Assembly: GCA_014529385.2 (NCBI GenBank)
Contig: CM043944.1
Coordinates: 62,338,248-62,402,247, forward strand
DNA from: Adiantum capillus-veneris
Lineage: Eukaryota; Streptophyta; Polypodiopsida; Polypodiales; Pteridaceae
DNA length: 64,000 nt
Reading direction: 5' to 3'
Positions 1-9,750 of the stretch are shown here, piece by piece. The notes under the pieces were generated by a model that had not been told where the DNA came from, ran no database searches, and saw only the letters and a program-made list of their open reading frames with translations. The translations under genes and the position numbers were made by a program. Every line of letters starts with the position of its first letter. The first letter of the stretch is position 1.

Positions 1-842
1 TTTGCTGCGTTTGTAGAAATCCAACATGGTAGCTTCTTTGCCGCCTCTTGAAGCACCTGTCAAACACGTTTTTGAAGGTTGTATTTTGGGTAAGATGCAT
101 TGTTCGAAGTTTTCAAATGATGGTTCAGTTATACAGCTACATGCAGGTTGCAGGTTGTGCATAGTGTTGTTTGTGGACCCATGCAGACTCCGTCCTTGGG
201 CAATTACCTTTACTTCGTGACTTTCATTGATGATTACTCTAGGCATACATGGGTGTATTCACTTAAAGAGAAGTCTGAAGTGTTTATGTGCTTCAAACAA
301 TTTTTGGCTATGGCTGAAAATGTCTCGAAATGTACTACGGGCATTCTCCATTTTGATTGAGAGGGGGAGTATATGTCTCATGAATTCAATGCATTTCTGG
401 CTATTCATGAGATAAAACACCAATGTACAATGACGTAAACGCCTCATCAAACTGATGTTGCTGAGAGGTAAAACAAGTCTCTCACGAAAATGGTACGATG
501 TATGGTCAAAAGTCAAGTTCTGTCGCATTCATTTTGGCTTATTTAAGGCCATCATTTGTGCCGCTTACGTACCTTAACAGGTGTCCTGCAAAAGCTTTGC
601 AGTCTATGATTCCATATGAAGCATGGCATGATAGAAAGCCTTCTATTGAGCACATACATGTTTTTGGATGTTTGGCATATGCTTTGGTGCCACAACACAA
701 CGCAAAAAATTGGATGGTAAAGACTATAAAATGTATTTTTGTTGGCTATAGTTCTGAAATCAAAGGTTACAGGTTGTGCCATCCGCAAACAAAACGTATC
801 TTGGTTTCATGGGATTTTGTGTTTGTGGAAGATTCTATTTAA
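1..842 (+). pseudogene. copia pol: GAG-pre-integrase end and integrase core
   Basis: This is the remnant of the enzyme that inserts copia cDNA into the host genome. The start encodes the pre-integrase zinc region (EGCILGKMHCSKFSNDG). The integrase core follows with GPMQTPSLG and FVTFIDDYSRHTWVY, which holds the first catalytic Asp region. The second catalytic region is recognisable as EGEYMSHEFNAF but is preceded by a stop. From about 498 the conserved copia integrase tail reads LNRCPAKAL, PYEAWHDRKPS, FGCLAYAL and CIFVGYSSEIKGYRL. Stops near 358, 437 and 470 and frame changes show that it is not functional. The family assignment is secure because several motifs occur in the expected order. 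Confidence 0.8.
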
Positions 843-899
843 TCCTTGCTGTCATGTACTAGAGCCGTTAATGTAAGCTCATAGGACATTTATGACAGT

Positions 900-1402
900 A
901 TGTTGCCTCTTTTCAGTGGTGGAAGTTCAAATGTAAATTTCAATGAGGCAGATCAACATCCTGTGGGGGTGTTTGAAAATGTTACAGATCAACCTATTAC
1001 TGATGCAAATGATATGTTGTACTTGATGAGGAAAGGGTTTAGAATGAGCAGGCTAGAGGTATGCCAAAATGGTTGGTGCATACTTTGTGTGACGATAAAT
1101 TGGATGTGCCTTTGTCTATTCGTACTCATTCAGGTTCTCGCCATGTATCTTATGAATCAGATTGTTATGCTTTGGCTGTGTCTAGCTTATGTGATGTTGA
1201 GAAACCTCTGTCTTTTGATGAAGCACAAAATTCAAAAAATTAGACGGCTGCCATGCAATCAGAATATGATGCACTTATCAAAAATAACACATGGAATTTA
1301 TGTGATTTGTCTCTTGGCAAAAAAGCCATTGGTACAAAGTGGGTTTACAAGTTGAAATGAAGGTGGATGTTGAGATTGATCACTATAAGGCTCGGCTTGG
1401 TT
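900..1402 (+). pseudogene. copia pol: integrase C-terminus and start of reverse transcriptase
   Basis: The frame at 1061-1243 reads PKWLVHTLCDDKLDVPLS, GSRHVSYESDCYALAVSS and SFDEAQNS, the linker between integrase and RT typical of copia. It runs on (after a stop) as MQSEYDALIKNNTWNLCDL and KKAIGTKWVYKLK, the first conserved block of copia RT. A stop follows WVYKLK, a frameshift lies near 1385-1400, and the sequence then leaves copia at about 1403. 843-900 has no clear coding content. Sure of the family, less sure of the exact end. Confidence 0.7.
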
Positions 1403-1403
1403 G

Positions 1404-2029
1404 TGGGAGAGTTACCTGACATTTGTCCTGTGGTGAACGCTTGGCACAAAGGTGATGGCATGGGAGAGGCCTACGTTGATGGAGCTGCTCAAGTTTGTGT
1501 GATCACACAGTCATCTGTCGAGAAACTGGGTCTCATTACATGCAAGAGCTCTGGGTTTAGGATTCGACTAGTAAACCATGCCAAAGTGAAGTGTTTGGGG
1601 CTGATTAAGAATTTGGAAGTTGAAGTCTTTAACGTGAAGGTTATAGTAAACTTTCATGTTATGCCAGCTGTTATGGGAGCTTTTCCTCTCATTTTGGGAC
1701 GACCTTGGTTGAGAGTTGGTGCTATGCAAGATTGGGGCAAGAACATGATCTGTGTGTATGGCACAAAGGGTGAAAAGCGGGTGTTTGATATGACTACCAA
1801 GCAACCTTTGGCACTAAAAGATGTGATTGAAAATGATGAATCTGAAGTTACCAGTGAAGACAGTTATGAAGATTCAGAAAGTAGCACTGCTTCCAGTTCC
1901 AGTGATGAGGGTGAAGTGTCATTCCTGTTGTTGGACGAGGAGAAGCGAGAAGTGGGTGAAATGTTGCAAGTGGGCCAAAGCATGTATTGGTGGTACCAAA
2001 AAGTGGTGTCTTGGACACTCCTTGGGTAG
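1404..2029 (+). pseudogene. gypsy retropepsin-like protease fragment with acidic tail
   Basis: The frame encodes an aspartic-protease-like segment. VDGAAQVCVIT stands where DSGA is expected, the middle reads NHAKVKCLGLIKNLEVEVF, and LILGRPWLRVG is the conserved block near the protease C-terminus. An acid- and Ser-rich stretch follows, then a WWYQK tail. Retropepsins cut the Gag-Pol polyprotein. The active-site Ser has become Gly, so catalysis is unlikely in this form. The fragment abuts copia sequence on the left without any LTR between them, and its own gag and RT are absent nearby. It may belong to the element whose gag lies at 5376-6690, in which case the order is permuted. Confidence 0.6.
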
Positions 2030-2139
2030 CATTTTACAATCCCCATCTTCATGTGTTACATGTAAAATAAACTAGCATGTTATATATCAATGGATAGATT
2101 TTTCTGTGTAGAATCCAAAACTATCCCTACGTTCCAAGT

Positions 2140-2345
2140 GGCATAACTCAACCTCCGTGGATTCAATTGATGCACTGTCACTTCTTGCTCACTTTGAATG
2201 TTATACCCTACCTTCTTGAACTTTGGAAAGTGCTAGAAAACATTGGATGGCATGAGTTCCAATGCAACTAAGTGGGCCCACAACTGGCCCCCTATGAATC
2301 TTCCATTGCCCTTACCTTGCCCATCCTAGCTCTGTTTTACGATCT
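2140..2345 (-). repeat. inverted copy of an E4 LTR segment
   Basis: The reverse complement of about 36430-36640 matches here at most positions. Shared runs include CCTCCGTGG, ACCCTACCTTCTTGAAC and AAGTGGGCCCACAACTGGCC. It is therefore a displaced piece of the same LTR family in opposite orientation. Confidence 0.7.
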
Positions 2346-2775
2346 AAAAATACAAGGTGGCACAATTGCTAACTTTTGGTCGTTTGGCCCTTTGCGAGCC
2401 CAAAGGCCAAAAAATGGGGATTGTGCCACCTTGGGACCGACAAGACGGGAATGAATGGTTGTGAAACTTTGTGGGAGTAGATAAAGCACATTAATCAATG
2501 CCCTTGAAAAGTTTCATAGACATCACAGTTTGACTCAATGGTCCAGGGTGCCACAATTGCCAACTTTTGGGCACTGGGCCCTTGTTGAGTCCAAAGTCCA
2601 AAACTTGGTGATTGTGCCGTCGTGTACCAACGAGACAAGAATGGATGGCCATGAAACTTTCCAGAGGTGGGGGAAGAACACTTATACTTAACCTTGGGAA
2701 GTTTCATGGCAATGATAATTTGTCTTGAAGGTCCAAGGCTGTACAATTGCCAGATTTTGGCCATTGGGCCCTTGG
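2346..2775. repeat. three degenerate units of about 190 bp
   Basis: The phrase GCACAATTGC..ACTTTTGG....GGCCC recurs near 2356, 2551 and 2734, each followed by a related stretch on a heart of GTTTCATGG or a variant. The units are diverged. No coding potential was seen. They are probably LTR or untranslated subrepeats. Confidence 0.55.
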
Positions 2776-3264
2776 CTTGCAAACACTTCTATCCCCATAT
2801 CCTTCTCTTCCTTCATTGTTTCTCCTTTGTATGATAGTTTCAAGGCTTCTAAAATCAGCTCAGATGTGATCTTAACCTGGACTTTGTCATTGTCAAGGGT
2901 GAAGATTTCTGTTGTCCCCTCCTTTGTGATGTTGGTATAGAGCTCGTGGGCTCTTTAGATGTTGACTTTGCATGGGGAAATTTGAAAATAGTTGAGCAAG
3001 TTTATCTTTTCTAAGGCTTCTTCAATGGGTCACTTGCTCACCAAATTGTAGGCTTCTTGAGGGATCATGGGGATGGTGGCCATGTTATTGTCCATACCCC
3101 TATATGCTCTTCATAAACCGTTTCTCCTTGGAGCTTGAGCCTTTCCTCCTCTATGTTAGTGGATTACTCCTTAAGAGAGTCTTTGAGCAAAGCAAATGGT
3201 GGAATCTACTCAAGCTTCTTCTTGCGACTCAATCTCTTCTTGTTGCTTTTAGCTTCTAGCTTCA
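2775..3264 (-). pseudogene. relic of the E5 accessory ORF (24254-25591 family)
   Basis: Read on the minus strand with two or three frame changes, this stretch parallels the N-terminal 160 residues of the 445-aa protein encoded at 24254. The order of matches is a basic start (SNKKRLSRKKK against ATKRKRP), an EEE-rich segment, IPMIPQEAYNLVS against VPMIPQELVDYSR, HELYTNITKEG against YELATSIQKDG, and VQVKITSELILEALKL against VEVQITPQLIADALKL. It ends against the LTR-like repeats at 2775. Several stops mark it as dead. Its value is comparative: it shows that the accessory ORF is an old protein family and not a chance reading frame. Function unknown. Confidence 0.6.
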
Positions 3265-3950
3265 TTTCTCCTATGTACAGTTGTCGTAGTTCAAAGATTA
3301 GTTAGAGACTGAAGTGATGCCTTCTTAGTTGTCATGTACCTAATCAACTGATTAATGCCCCATTTGTTCAAAACTCATGTATTAATGATGCAAAATCTCA
3401 ATACTTGAAAAACATTGATTTTCATGTAAGACAAAAAAAAATTGTATATTTTGCTCAAACCTATGCCCTTGTGAGTTTTTAAAAGTGTTGACTACATGGA
3501 CTTGATGTTCACTACTTCTATTGGCTCCATATTGGATTTGGTGGGATTTGGATAAGAGGTTTAGTAGCATTCGAGGTTTCAATCATTTGCTTCAAGTGTT
3601 TGGCACCATGGTTGATGTAGATGTGATTTGTTTTCATTTTGGATTCATAGGATGTTTCATATGATCCTTTGCTCCTGTACCTAAGATTTCTTTACCTTTA
3701 AGCTTGCTAATAATACTATGTTGGAAAAATCCGCTATTTTCTCCATTTTTTCCACATTAGTCCTCTATGTGCCACCAGACTTGGTGGGTTTCCTTCTTAC
3801 CCTGCTTAGAGATTATCCTTTCACCTGCATGTTGATTTTAATTATCTAGCCATGGGTTAGGTCAATTATGTGTACATAGCCCTGCAAGTCTTGGAAGCGA
3901 CCATGTAAAAATTCATGTACAAAGGTGTGGTTTTTCCAAGCTTGGATGCT
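3265..3950. other. no gene seen
   Basis: AT-rich sequence without a recognisable coding motif on either strand. Short open frames here match nothing I know. Confidence 0.5.
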
Positions 3951-4031
3951 AATGTTTTAGATCGTTCAAGTCCCCAAGACACGGTTTTTAATAAATACTT
4001 TCAGCCGTGCTTTATAGCCCGTGAATCGGAC

Positions 4032-4163
4032 TTGTACATCATAAGTTATGAGTATCCAAAGTGGGCGGTCTCAACTGGGCCAACTTTGTGATTGGATTTG
4101 TACATCATAAGTTATGAGTATCCAAAGTGGGCGGTCTCAACTGGGCCAACTTTGTGATTGGAT
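4032..4163. repeat. tandem duplication, 66 bp x 2
   Basis: Copies 4032-4097 and 4098-4163 are identical by eye, beginning TTGTACATCATAAG. Exact identity indicates a recent duplication in otherwise decayed DNA. Confidence 0.9.
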
Positions 4164-4413
4164 TTGGAAATGCTGAGATTTAAGATTTCTAGAAGTAGCC
4201 GAGATTATGGGCTCCAAGACGTGTGTTACAGTGTGTCATTCGATGACCGAAGTAGCAAGTTATGATTTTGGGAAGGTTGTCCGAGAAGTTCTCGTGCTTG
4301 GAGGAGAAGCTGGAAATTAATTGGGCATGAGGGAGTTGGGAGGATTGGGGAGGAAGTTACCACGTGGCATGGGAATTATCCCACATGGGAAGGAAAAAGG
4401 GGAGAATGGGGGG

Positions 4414-4420
4414 TATATAG
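4414..4420 (+). promoter_or_regulatory. TATA-like box in the E2 LTR
   Basis: TATATAG in a G-rich context, about 650 bp before the putative LTR end, a plausible position for the LTR promoter. Confidence 0.35.
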
Positions 4421-5069
4421 GGTAAAGGGGAAACCCCCATTAATTGTATCACTTTGTGGAGAGCTTGGCATGATGGGCTCATGGGATCTTGGGGAGAGAG
4501 GGGCACCTTTTCCAGCTGTCCACACTGCCTGCCCATGCGCCTTGTCACATTTTTGGTCCTCTGGACAATCCCCCCCCCCGCCTCCCCAGGTGCACAAAGT
4601 CACCACCAACATGGCCCCAAACTTTGCCAAAAAAGGCCCAAAGTGGACCAATTAGAATGAAACCCCCAAGAGGCCTTGTCGATTGAGGAGAGAGAAGAAA
4701 TGGATCTAATTAAAAGGGATAAGTGAGCCCCATTTTAATAGCTGCAACACATGCACACATTCCAGAGACCTCATTTTTTAGCAAGAAAGGGTACACCTCC
4801 GGTTTCGAGTGACTATAACTCTTTCACCTTTCACTTGTTTTTTGCCTATGGATACTCTACGAAAATCTCCGTGAGACAAGCTACGTATGATGTCCTTGGT
4901 TTCTCCTAATTCCAAGTGTCTTTCATGCTTTAAGGGTTTTTTATAAATCTCTACAGGTGGTTATCACATATGATTTTGGCAGTGCAATAGTTCTTCCTTC
5001 CGACGGTGTGACTCGTCCAAGGCTATAGAGGTACTTGTTTTCCTTGTCGTTTGCATGCTAACATTTTTT

Positions 5070-5087
5070 TGGTGCCCCCACTAAGGA
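5070..5087 (+). other. E2 primer binding site candidate
   Basis: TGGTGCCCCC follows ACA and a T-run, as expected for a site complementary to a tRNA 3' end (tRNA 3' CCA gives TGG). The tRNA species cannot be named. Confidence 0.4.
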
Positions 5088-5375
5088 GCAAGTGCTCATC
5101 TGCTCCATTTTTTGTGAAATATGTCTATCCTGCAGGCTGAGAATGTAAAGGGGATGTGGATCCTTATGGACAACCGCCTATGTATGTGCAAATTGTGGAC
5201 ATCACTTGAGGCAGTCGTGTTATTGGATTGCAGCCTTTGGAGGGTCGAGAGGTTTTGTAAAGCAAATCTCTGGGGGCCAGGTTACCCAGTGTGAGGTGGA
5301 TTAGTTACTCGAGTGATCCATCGACCATCCTTAAGCTTTCGACGTCACATGTAAGTGTTTTTTTGGCAATCAAAC

Positions 5376-6690
5376 ATGGCGGATGAGTTTCCATAGTTTC
5401 ATGGATTGCCTAATGAGAATGCGTAGACTTTTATTGAGAGATTGGTTGTCAATTGCTTACTGCAAGATCAAGCTATATTGTTGTGGTTGCTGCAATACAG
5501 TTTATAGGATGAGGTGAAAGTTTGGTTACAAAATTAAGAAGAGCTGGTGTAGGCACAAACTCCAGGGGTAGTTTTGGACTACAATCATGTGAAGCAAGCT
5601 TTTTTTCACATTACAAATCCATTGAAGTACCTAATGAAGTTTGCCATGAAATTTTGGCGTACACTCAAAAAGGTTAACCAAAGTGTTTGATAATTTTATC
5701 ATGCAGTTCACCCGTTTATAGGATAAATAGGGCCCAAAATTTGGAAAATGAAATTCCTCCAGCCATCTTAAAGAAGGACCGTTTTGTGGCCAACCTAAAG
5801 GAAAGTCTGAAGTTCAAAGTTAAGCTGAAAAGGGCCTCTACCTTTGAGGAAGTAGTCACTATCGCCAGGGAGAAAGAATGGAAGGCTCAAAGACTCAATA
5901 AGTATGGGAAAGCGGTCCATGTGCAAGGTAATGGTGGCCAAAATGAGGAAAATCTGGTAGATGCTAGAGCCCAACCTATTCAAAAGGTTGCTAGAACCGA
6001 TCAATTACAACGAAATATGCAAGATATAATGAGCATGATGTAGGAATTGCGGCTCAGTGTTCTTGGAGGTGGTTGTGGTCGTGGTAGAGGAATGGCCCAG
6101 GCATGTGAAGGTTAGCCTAATGCTAATGCGCGTCGTGGACAAGGCGTCTTTGAGCCGCAAAGGAGGTTCATCCCTTCATGTTATAATTGTGGTGAACTTG
6201 GTCATATCAGTACTTATTATTCAAATCCAACAAGGATGGGAGGTGATATGTTTCCAGTTCCTCAGTAGATTCCTAACAAGGCTAATGATTATGCATTGGA
6301 TATACGGGGAGATCAAGGTACTGAACAACAAAATCAGGCCTCAACCTCTGGTAGCCATGTTGGTATTGTGCAGGTTGAAAAGAAAGAAGCAGATATGATG
6401 CCCATAGGAAAGAGAGAGAGGGAAGGCTATGCCGCTCCAGGTCCCAGCAAGAAGAAAGGGAAAGAGAAAGAGGGTGAAGATGCAAAATCCAAGAGGAAGA
6501 GAAGACCTCGTAGACGGTTTGAAGTAGCATATTTACCTTTGGGAGAAGGCCAAATAGCTTATAGTTTAAAGGAAGACCTGATTGGGAGGAAAGTAGATTG
6601 TACTTTTGGACAATTGATGAATATGGTGCCCAAACTTAAGAGGCAGTGGAAGTCATTAGTGAATCCAAAGAAAGAGAGAAAGCATTGACA
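5376..6690 (+). pseudogene. E2 gypsy gag
   Basis: The start ATG (5376) reads MADEFP and then a broken capsid-like region with FIERLVVNCLLQDQAILLW and TNPLKYLMKFAMKFWRTLKK. The frame 5687-6043 carries NEIPPAILKKDRFVANLKES and an EKEWKAQRLNKYGK segment typical of gypsy gag. A zinc knuckle near 6178-6220 reads CYNCGELGHISTYY, where the last Cys has become Tyr. The frame 6296-6688 is highly basic (KSKRKRRPRRR) and ends with VDCTFGQLMNMVPKLKRQW, the short helix that precedes the protease in related elements. Multiple stops. It lies 3' of a good LTR end and primer site. Confidence 0.65.
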
Positions 6691-6712
6691 AATCATTTTG
6701 ATTGGGATGTAA

Positions 6713-6786
6713 ATTAGTCAGACATTGTTACTGCTTTTTTGAATGGTGACATATTAGAGGAAGTTTATGTTATGCAACCTCATGGT
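6713..6786 (+). pseudogene. stray copia RT fragment
   Basis: The reading TAFLNGDILEEVYVMQP is the copia RT block that normally follows the SPVVKM block, yet here it precedes that block. It is therefore probably not part of E1 but a separate short copia piece at the junction. Confidence 0.45.
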
Positions 6787-6791
6787 TGGCC

Positions 6792-7862
6792 AAAGGTTTC
6801 ACGCCAGAATATGGTGTCACTTTCTAGGACATCTTTTCTCCAGTGGTCAAGATGATCACACTGAGAATGTTGCTTGCTTTGGTTGCCACTGAAGATATGG
6901 AGCTTGATCAAATGGATGTCATTACAGCTTTCTTACATGGTGATCTTGAGGAAGAGATTTATATGTAGAAATCTAAAGGGTTTGTGCTAAAGGGCAAGGA
7001 ACGTTTGGTTTGTAAGCTTCTAAAAAGCCTCTAAGGCTTGAAGCAATCATCCAGACAATGGTGTCAAAAGTTTGATGCATTTATGCGTTTCCTAGGCTAT
7101 AAGCGCAGTAATGAGGATCCATGTCTTTACATGAAAAGACAACCCAATGGACAGCTTATCATGCTTATCCTTTATGTAGATGACATGCTTATACATGAAA
7201 AGACAACCCAATGGACAGCTTATTATGCTTATCCTTTATGTAGATGACATGCTTATTGTTGGTCATTCTAAGAAGGGCATTGCTGACTTGAAAACGAAGC
7301 TGAAAAGTCAAATTGACATGAAAGATTTGGGTAAAGCCAATCACATTTTGGGTATGCGCATTACTCGTGACCGTAAGAAAAGATTGTTGTACCTTTCTCA
7401 AAAAGAGTATGTGCACAAGGTTCTTGATTGTTTCAGCATGCAGAAGGGGAAGGCTTTGAGTACTCCATTGCCTGCATATTTGAAACTTAGCAAGAACGAC
7501 TATCCCAAATCTGCTGAGGAAAAAGTTGCGAAGGCTAAGGTTCCTTATGCTTCAGCTTGTAGTAATCTCATGTATGACATGGTCGCTAAAAGACCTGACA
7601 TTGCATATGCAGTGGGAGTTGTTTCACCAGATTTATGTCTAACCCTGGTAAAAAGCATTGGTATGTTGTCAAGTCGATTGTTAGATACTTGCGTGGCACT
7701 ACGGATAGACAATTATGATATAGTCGTGGAGAGTCATCCATTCAGGGATTTGTAGATAGTGATTATGGAGGGTGTGTTGATAGTCATAAATCAACAATAG
7801 GTTGGATTTACACATTTGTTGGTTTTGCTATTGGTTGGAGATCCGTTCTTCAAAACTGTACT
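6792..7862 (+). pseudogene. E1 copia reverse transcriptase and RNase H
   Basis: RT motifs in order are KGFTPEYGVTF, DIFSPVVKM, QMDVITAFLHGDLEEEIYM, GLKQSSRQW, ILYVDDMLI (catalytic YVDD), the MKDLGKANHILGMRI block and QKEYVHKVLDCF. RNase H begins after RPDIAYAVGVVS, and FVDSDYGGCVDSHKSTIGW with AIGWRS marks its core. Stops interrupt it at several points, and a 64-bp tandem duplication repeats the YVDD segment out of frame. The copia match stops at about 7862, where a minus-strand gypsy fragment starts. Family certain; not functional. Confidence 0.8.
7129..7256. repeat. 64-bp tandem duplication of the copia YVDD segment
   Basis: Copies 7129-7192 and 7193-7256 begin ACATGAAAAGACAACCC and differ at one base by eye. 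64 is not a multiple of three, so the duplication shifts the frame. Confidence 0.9.
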
Positions 7863-8110
7863 TTTGCCTTATTGGCTTTGCTCCTTCAACTAGTTCGATC
7901 TTCATAGGGTCTCCCACAAAACCCCTTATTTCTTGATATGAAGTGATGAAAAGATTTGAAAATTTGTCCAACATTGCTAAATACTCCTTTCTTTCTCCTT
8001 GTGTCAAATAAGCACTCTGCATATTTTGAATCAACTCTTTCTTCATTGGCAATTCCTGTTTAAGCTGCATGAACTCCTTAAGTTGCTCTAAATGGCTTGA
8101 AGCATTTATA
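7863..8110 (-). pseudogene. E3: gypsy pol fragment just before reverse transcriptase
   Basis: The minus strand reads EYLAMLDKFSNLFITSYQEI, then RGFVGDP and IELVEGAKPIRQK. This is the segment that links protease to RT in gypsy elements (compare E5 LLREYRDVFAWSYKDLKGVDPS). It is cut off at GAKPIRQK, where RT would start. No LTR is visible. It faces E1 head-on, so one of the two was cut by the other or by a later rearrangement. Confidence 0.6.
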
Positions 8111-8224
8111 TTCCCTTACACTTGGGTAAAAGCATGTATCGGTGGTACCACTTTTTGCACCTTTTGGTGGTACCCTTTTACAAAAATGGGGACAGGTAAA
8201 TTTTTTGCAAAAAAACTCAAAACT

Positions 8225-8881
8225 TGTCCGAGGGATGATAGCAAATTATTTTTCCTTGTTTTTTTGGTCTTGATAGATGCACTTGGGAAATTCGGAATGC
8301 GGTAAATTTTATGTAGCTTGAGGTCAACAATAAGAAGTTTCTTTGGGATTTTACGGCTTGAGCACAAGAGTAATGAGGAGGAAGTTATGGCCAACCTAAA
8401 GGGGTAGTATGGGGAGGTTTTTTTAAATCAAATTAGCGTTTTTTTTTTTGAAGCCTTGAGGGCCATATGATGCCGGCCTACAACATGGTGGTTTTTGGAG
8501 CCAAAAATTGGCCTATAAAGGCCACAACGTGACCATTTGGAAGTGTGTAGAAGTGGAGAGGGAAATATATCTATCTATCTCTCTCTCTCTCTCTCTGTGC
8601 GTGGCTATGGCGACTAGTGCTACTGACAAACTGTTGGGCATTGTGGGCACTGTAGGGCATCATCATCGGTGATTTTGACCATGCATTTTCGTGGTGATGG
8701 CACCTTAGAGCAGCTCTGAGCACTAGTGGTGCATGTGTGATAGCCGACGAGCGACAGGTTGCTAGCATGGCGACAACCCTTAAAGGCAAGGTCCTGCGGC
8801 CCATTCTTTTGAATCAAAAGCAAGGAAACCCCCCCTCCACTAGCGACATCACTAGTTGCAGGTGAGGTGGGTTCATGTGCA

Positions 8882-8975
<94 letters not shown>

Positions 8976-9673
8976 TTGAAGACAGTGCAAGAGGGAGAAA
9001 AAAGCACAAGAGGGTGGACAAAGCAGAGCCAAACAAGGTGAGATAATTGGCTGCCAAAGCTGGGAGAAAGAGGTAAAATCAAGATAGAGAATATGGGAAA
9101 TAATTAGAAATAAAACTTGAAAATGTAAGGGGGCACAAGCGACGTCGCTAGTGCAACCCCCCCCCCCTAAAAGCTCACAAGAGGAAAAACTTCCATGCAA
9201 ACCTTCTAATTGAGAAGTGGACAAGTGCCCGGTGCTCCCCAGTTTACCAAATAAGGATGAATTTTCCTGTAAATAGCTCAATTTTGGGGTTCTTTTCTTT
9301 GAGTTTTTTTTCTTCAAAGCAGTTTTGTGAGAGTATCAAGGGAGATCAAAAAGAGCGTCGGGAGCACAAAATAACTGGACATGCAACAAAATTGTAAAAG
9401 AGTAATCAGAAATCTTAAGTTGTGTCACATGTCAATTGACAGCATCTCTTGAGTCTCGATTCTGTTTTTCTTACCACCTTATCAATTAATAGCGTTCATA
9501 TTTGTAGTCTTTTCTCTTAAACTCTCTCTAATCACTAGTATTATGTGTATTAAACCTTAATTAAGTCTATATGCACTCAGTTATCCTAGTTTGAACGTTT
9601 GCTAAGCTCATGTCTCTACAGCTTGAGGCCCAATGCTTTCCTAGTCAACCCTAGAGAATCACACACTTTGACA
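8225..9673 (+). repeat. E4 5' LTR (5'-truncated)
   Basis: It matches 36645-38153 from CCGAGGGATGAT onward, including TGCACTTGGGAA, CCTATAAAGGCCACAAC, the GA tract, AGCGGTGT-like flanks and TTAAACCTTAATTAA. The end near 9673 (TTTGACA) is followed by AATTTGGTGAAG, a degraded primer site. The TATAAATA of the 3' copy is TGTAAATA here. Confidence 0.65.
8885..8966. repeat. (GA)41 microsatellite in E4 5' LTR
   Basis: About 82 bp of uninterrupted GA. The 3' LTR holds 58 bp of GA at the same place. Confidence 0.95.
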
Positions 9674-9677
9674 AATT

Positions 9678-9697
9678 TGGTGAAGCCGGCGTGAAAC
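9678..9697 (+). other. E4 primer binding site candidate
   Basis: TGGTGAAGCC follows the LTR end by a short A/T spacer. E9 has TGGTGAACTC at the same place. Degraded; tRNA not identified. Confidence 0.35.
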
Positions 9698-9745
9698 TTG
9701 ATCGGGGTAGACATAATTAGACGTGTCTTCAGGCCAAGATAATGG

Positions 9746-9750
9746 GATGC
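9746..9750. repeat. left target-site duplication of E5
   Basis: GATGC before the LTR; AATGC follows the other LTR (28516-28520). Four of five bases agree. Confidence 0.75.

Larger units (their letters stand above)
3951..5063 (+). repeat. probable E2 gypsy 5' LTR (start not resolved)
   Basis: The right edge is supported by ..GCATGCTAACA at 5063 followed by T-rich spacer and TGGTGCCCCC, the arrangement of LTR end plus primer binding site. A TATA box lies at 4414-4420. A direct 66-bp duplication lies inside. I cannot find the left TG end or a partner LTR, so the start given is a guess. Confidence 0.35.
1..7862 (+). mobile_element. E1: decayed Ty1/copia element, split by E2 material
   Basis: Two + strand copia pol segments (1-1402 and about 6792-7862) read in the order integrase, start of reverse transcriptase, rest of reverse transcriptase, RNase H. 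The first ends in the segment that normally reads KARLV, and the second resumes with KGFTPEYG, the motif that follows it in copia RT. This supports one element opened by the gypsy-derived material between them. No LTR or gag is visible; the left end lies outside the window and the right end stops against a minus-strand gypsy fragment. Many stops and frameshifts show that it is a fossil. Confidence 0.7.

Noticed and set aside
4561-4573. C-rich run as a possible G-quadruplex promoter element
   Set aside because: A single homopolymer run without the four-tract arrangement.
8620-9317. Minus-strand frames of 145 and 167 aa with long Ser-Leu runs
   Set aside because: They are translations of the GA tract inside the E4 LTR; no protein-like sequence on either side.
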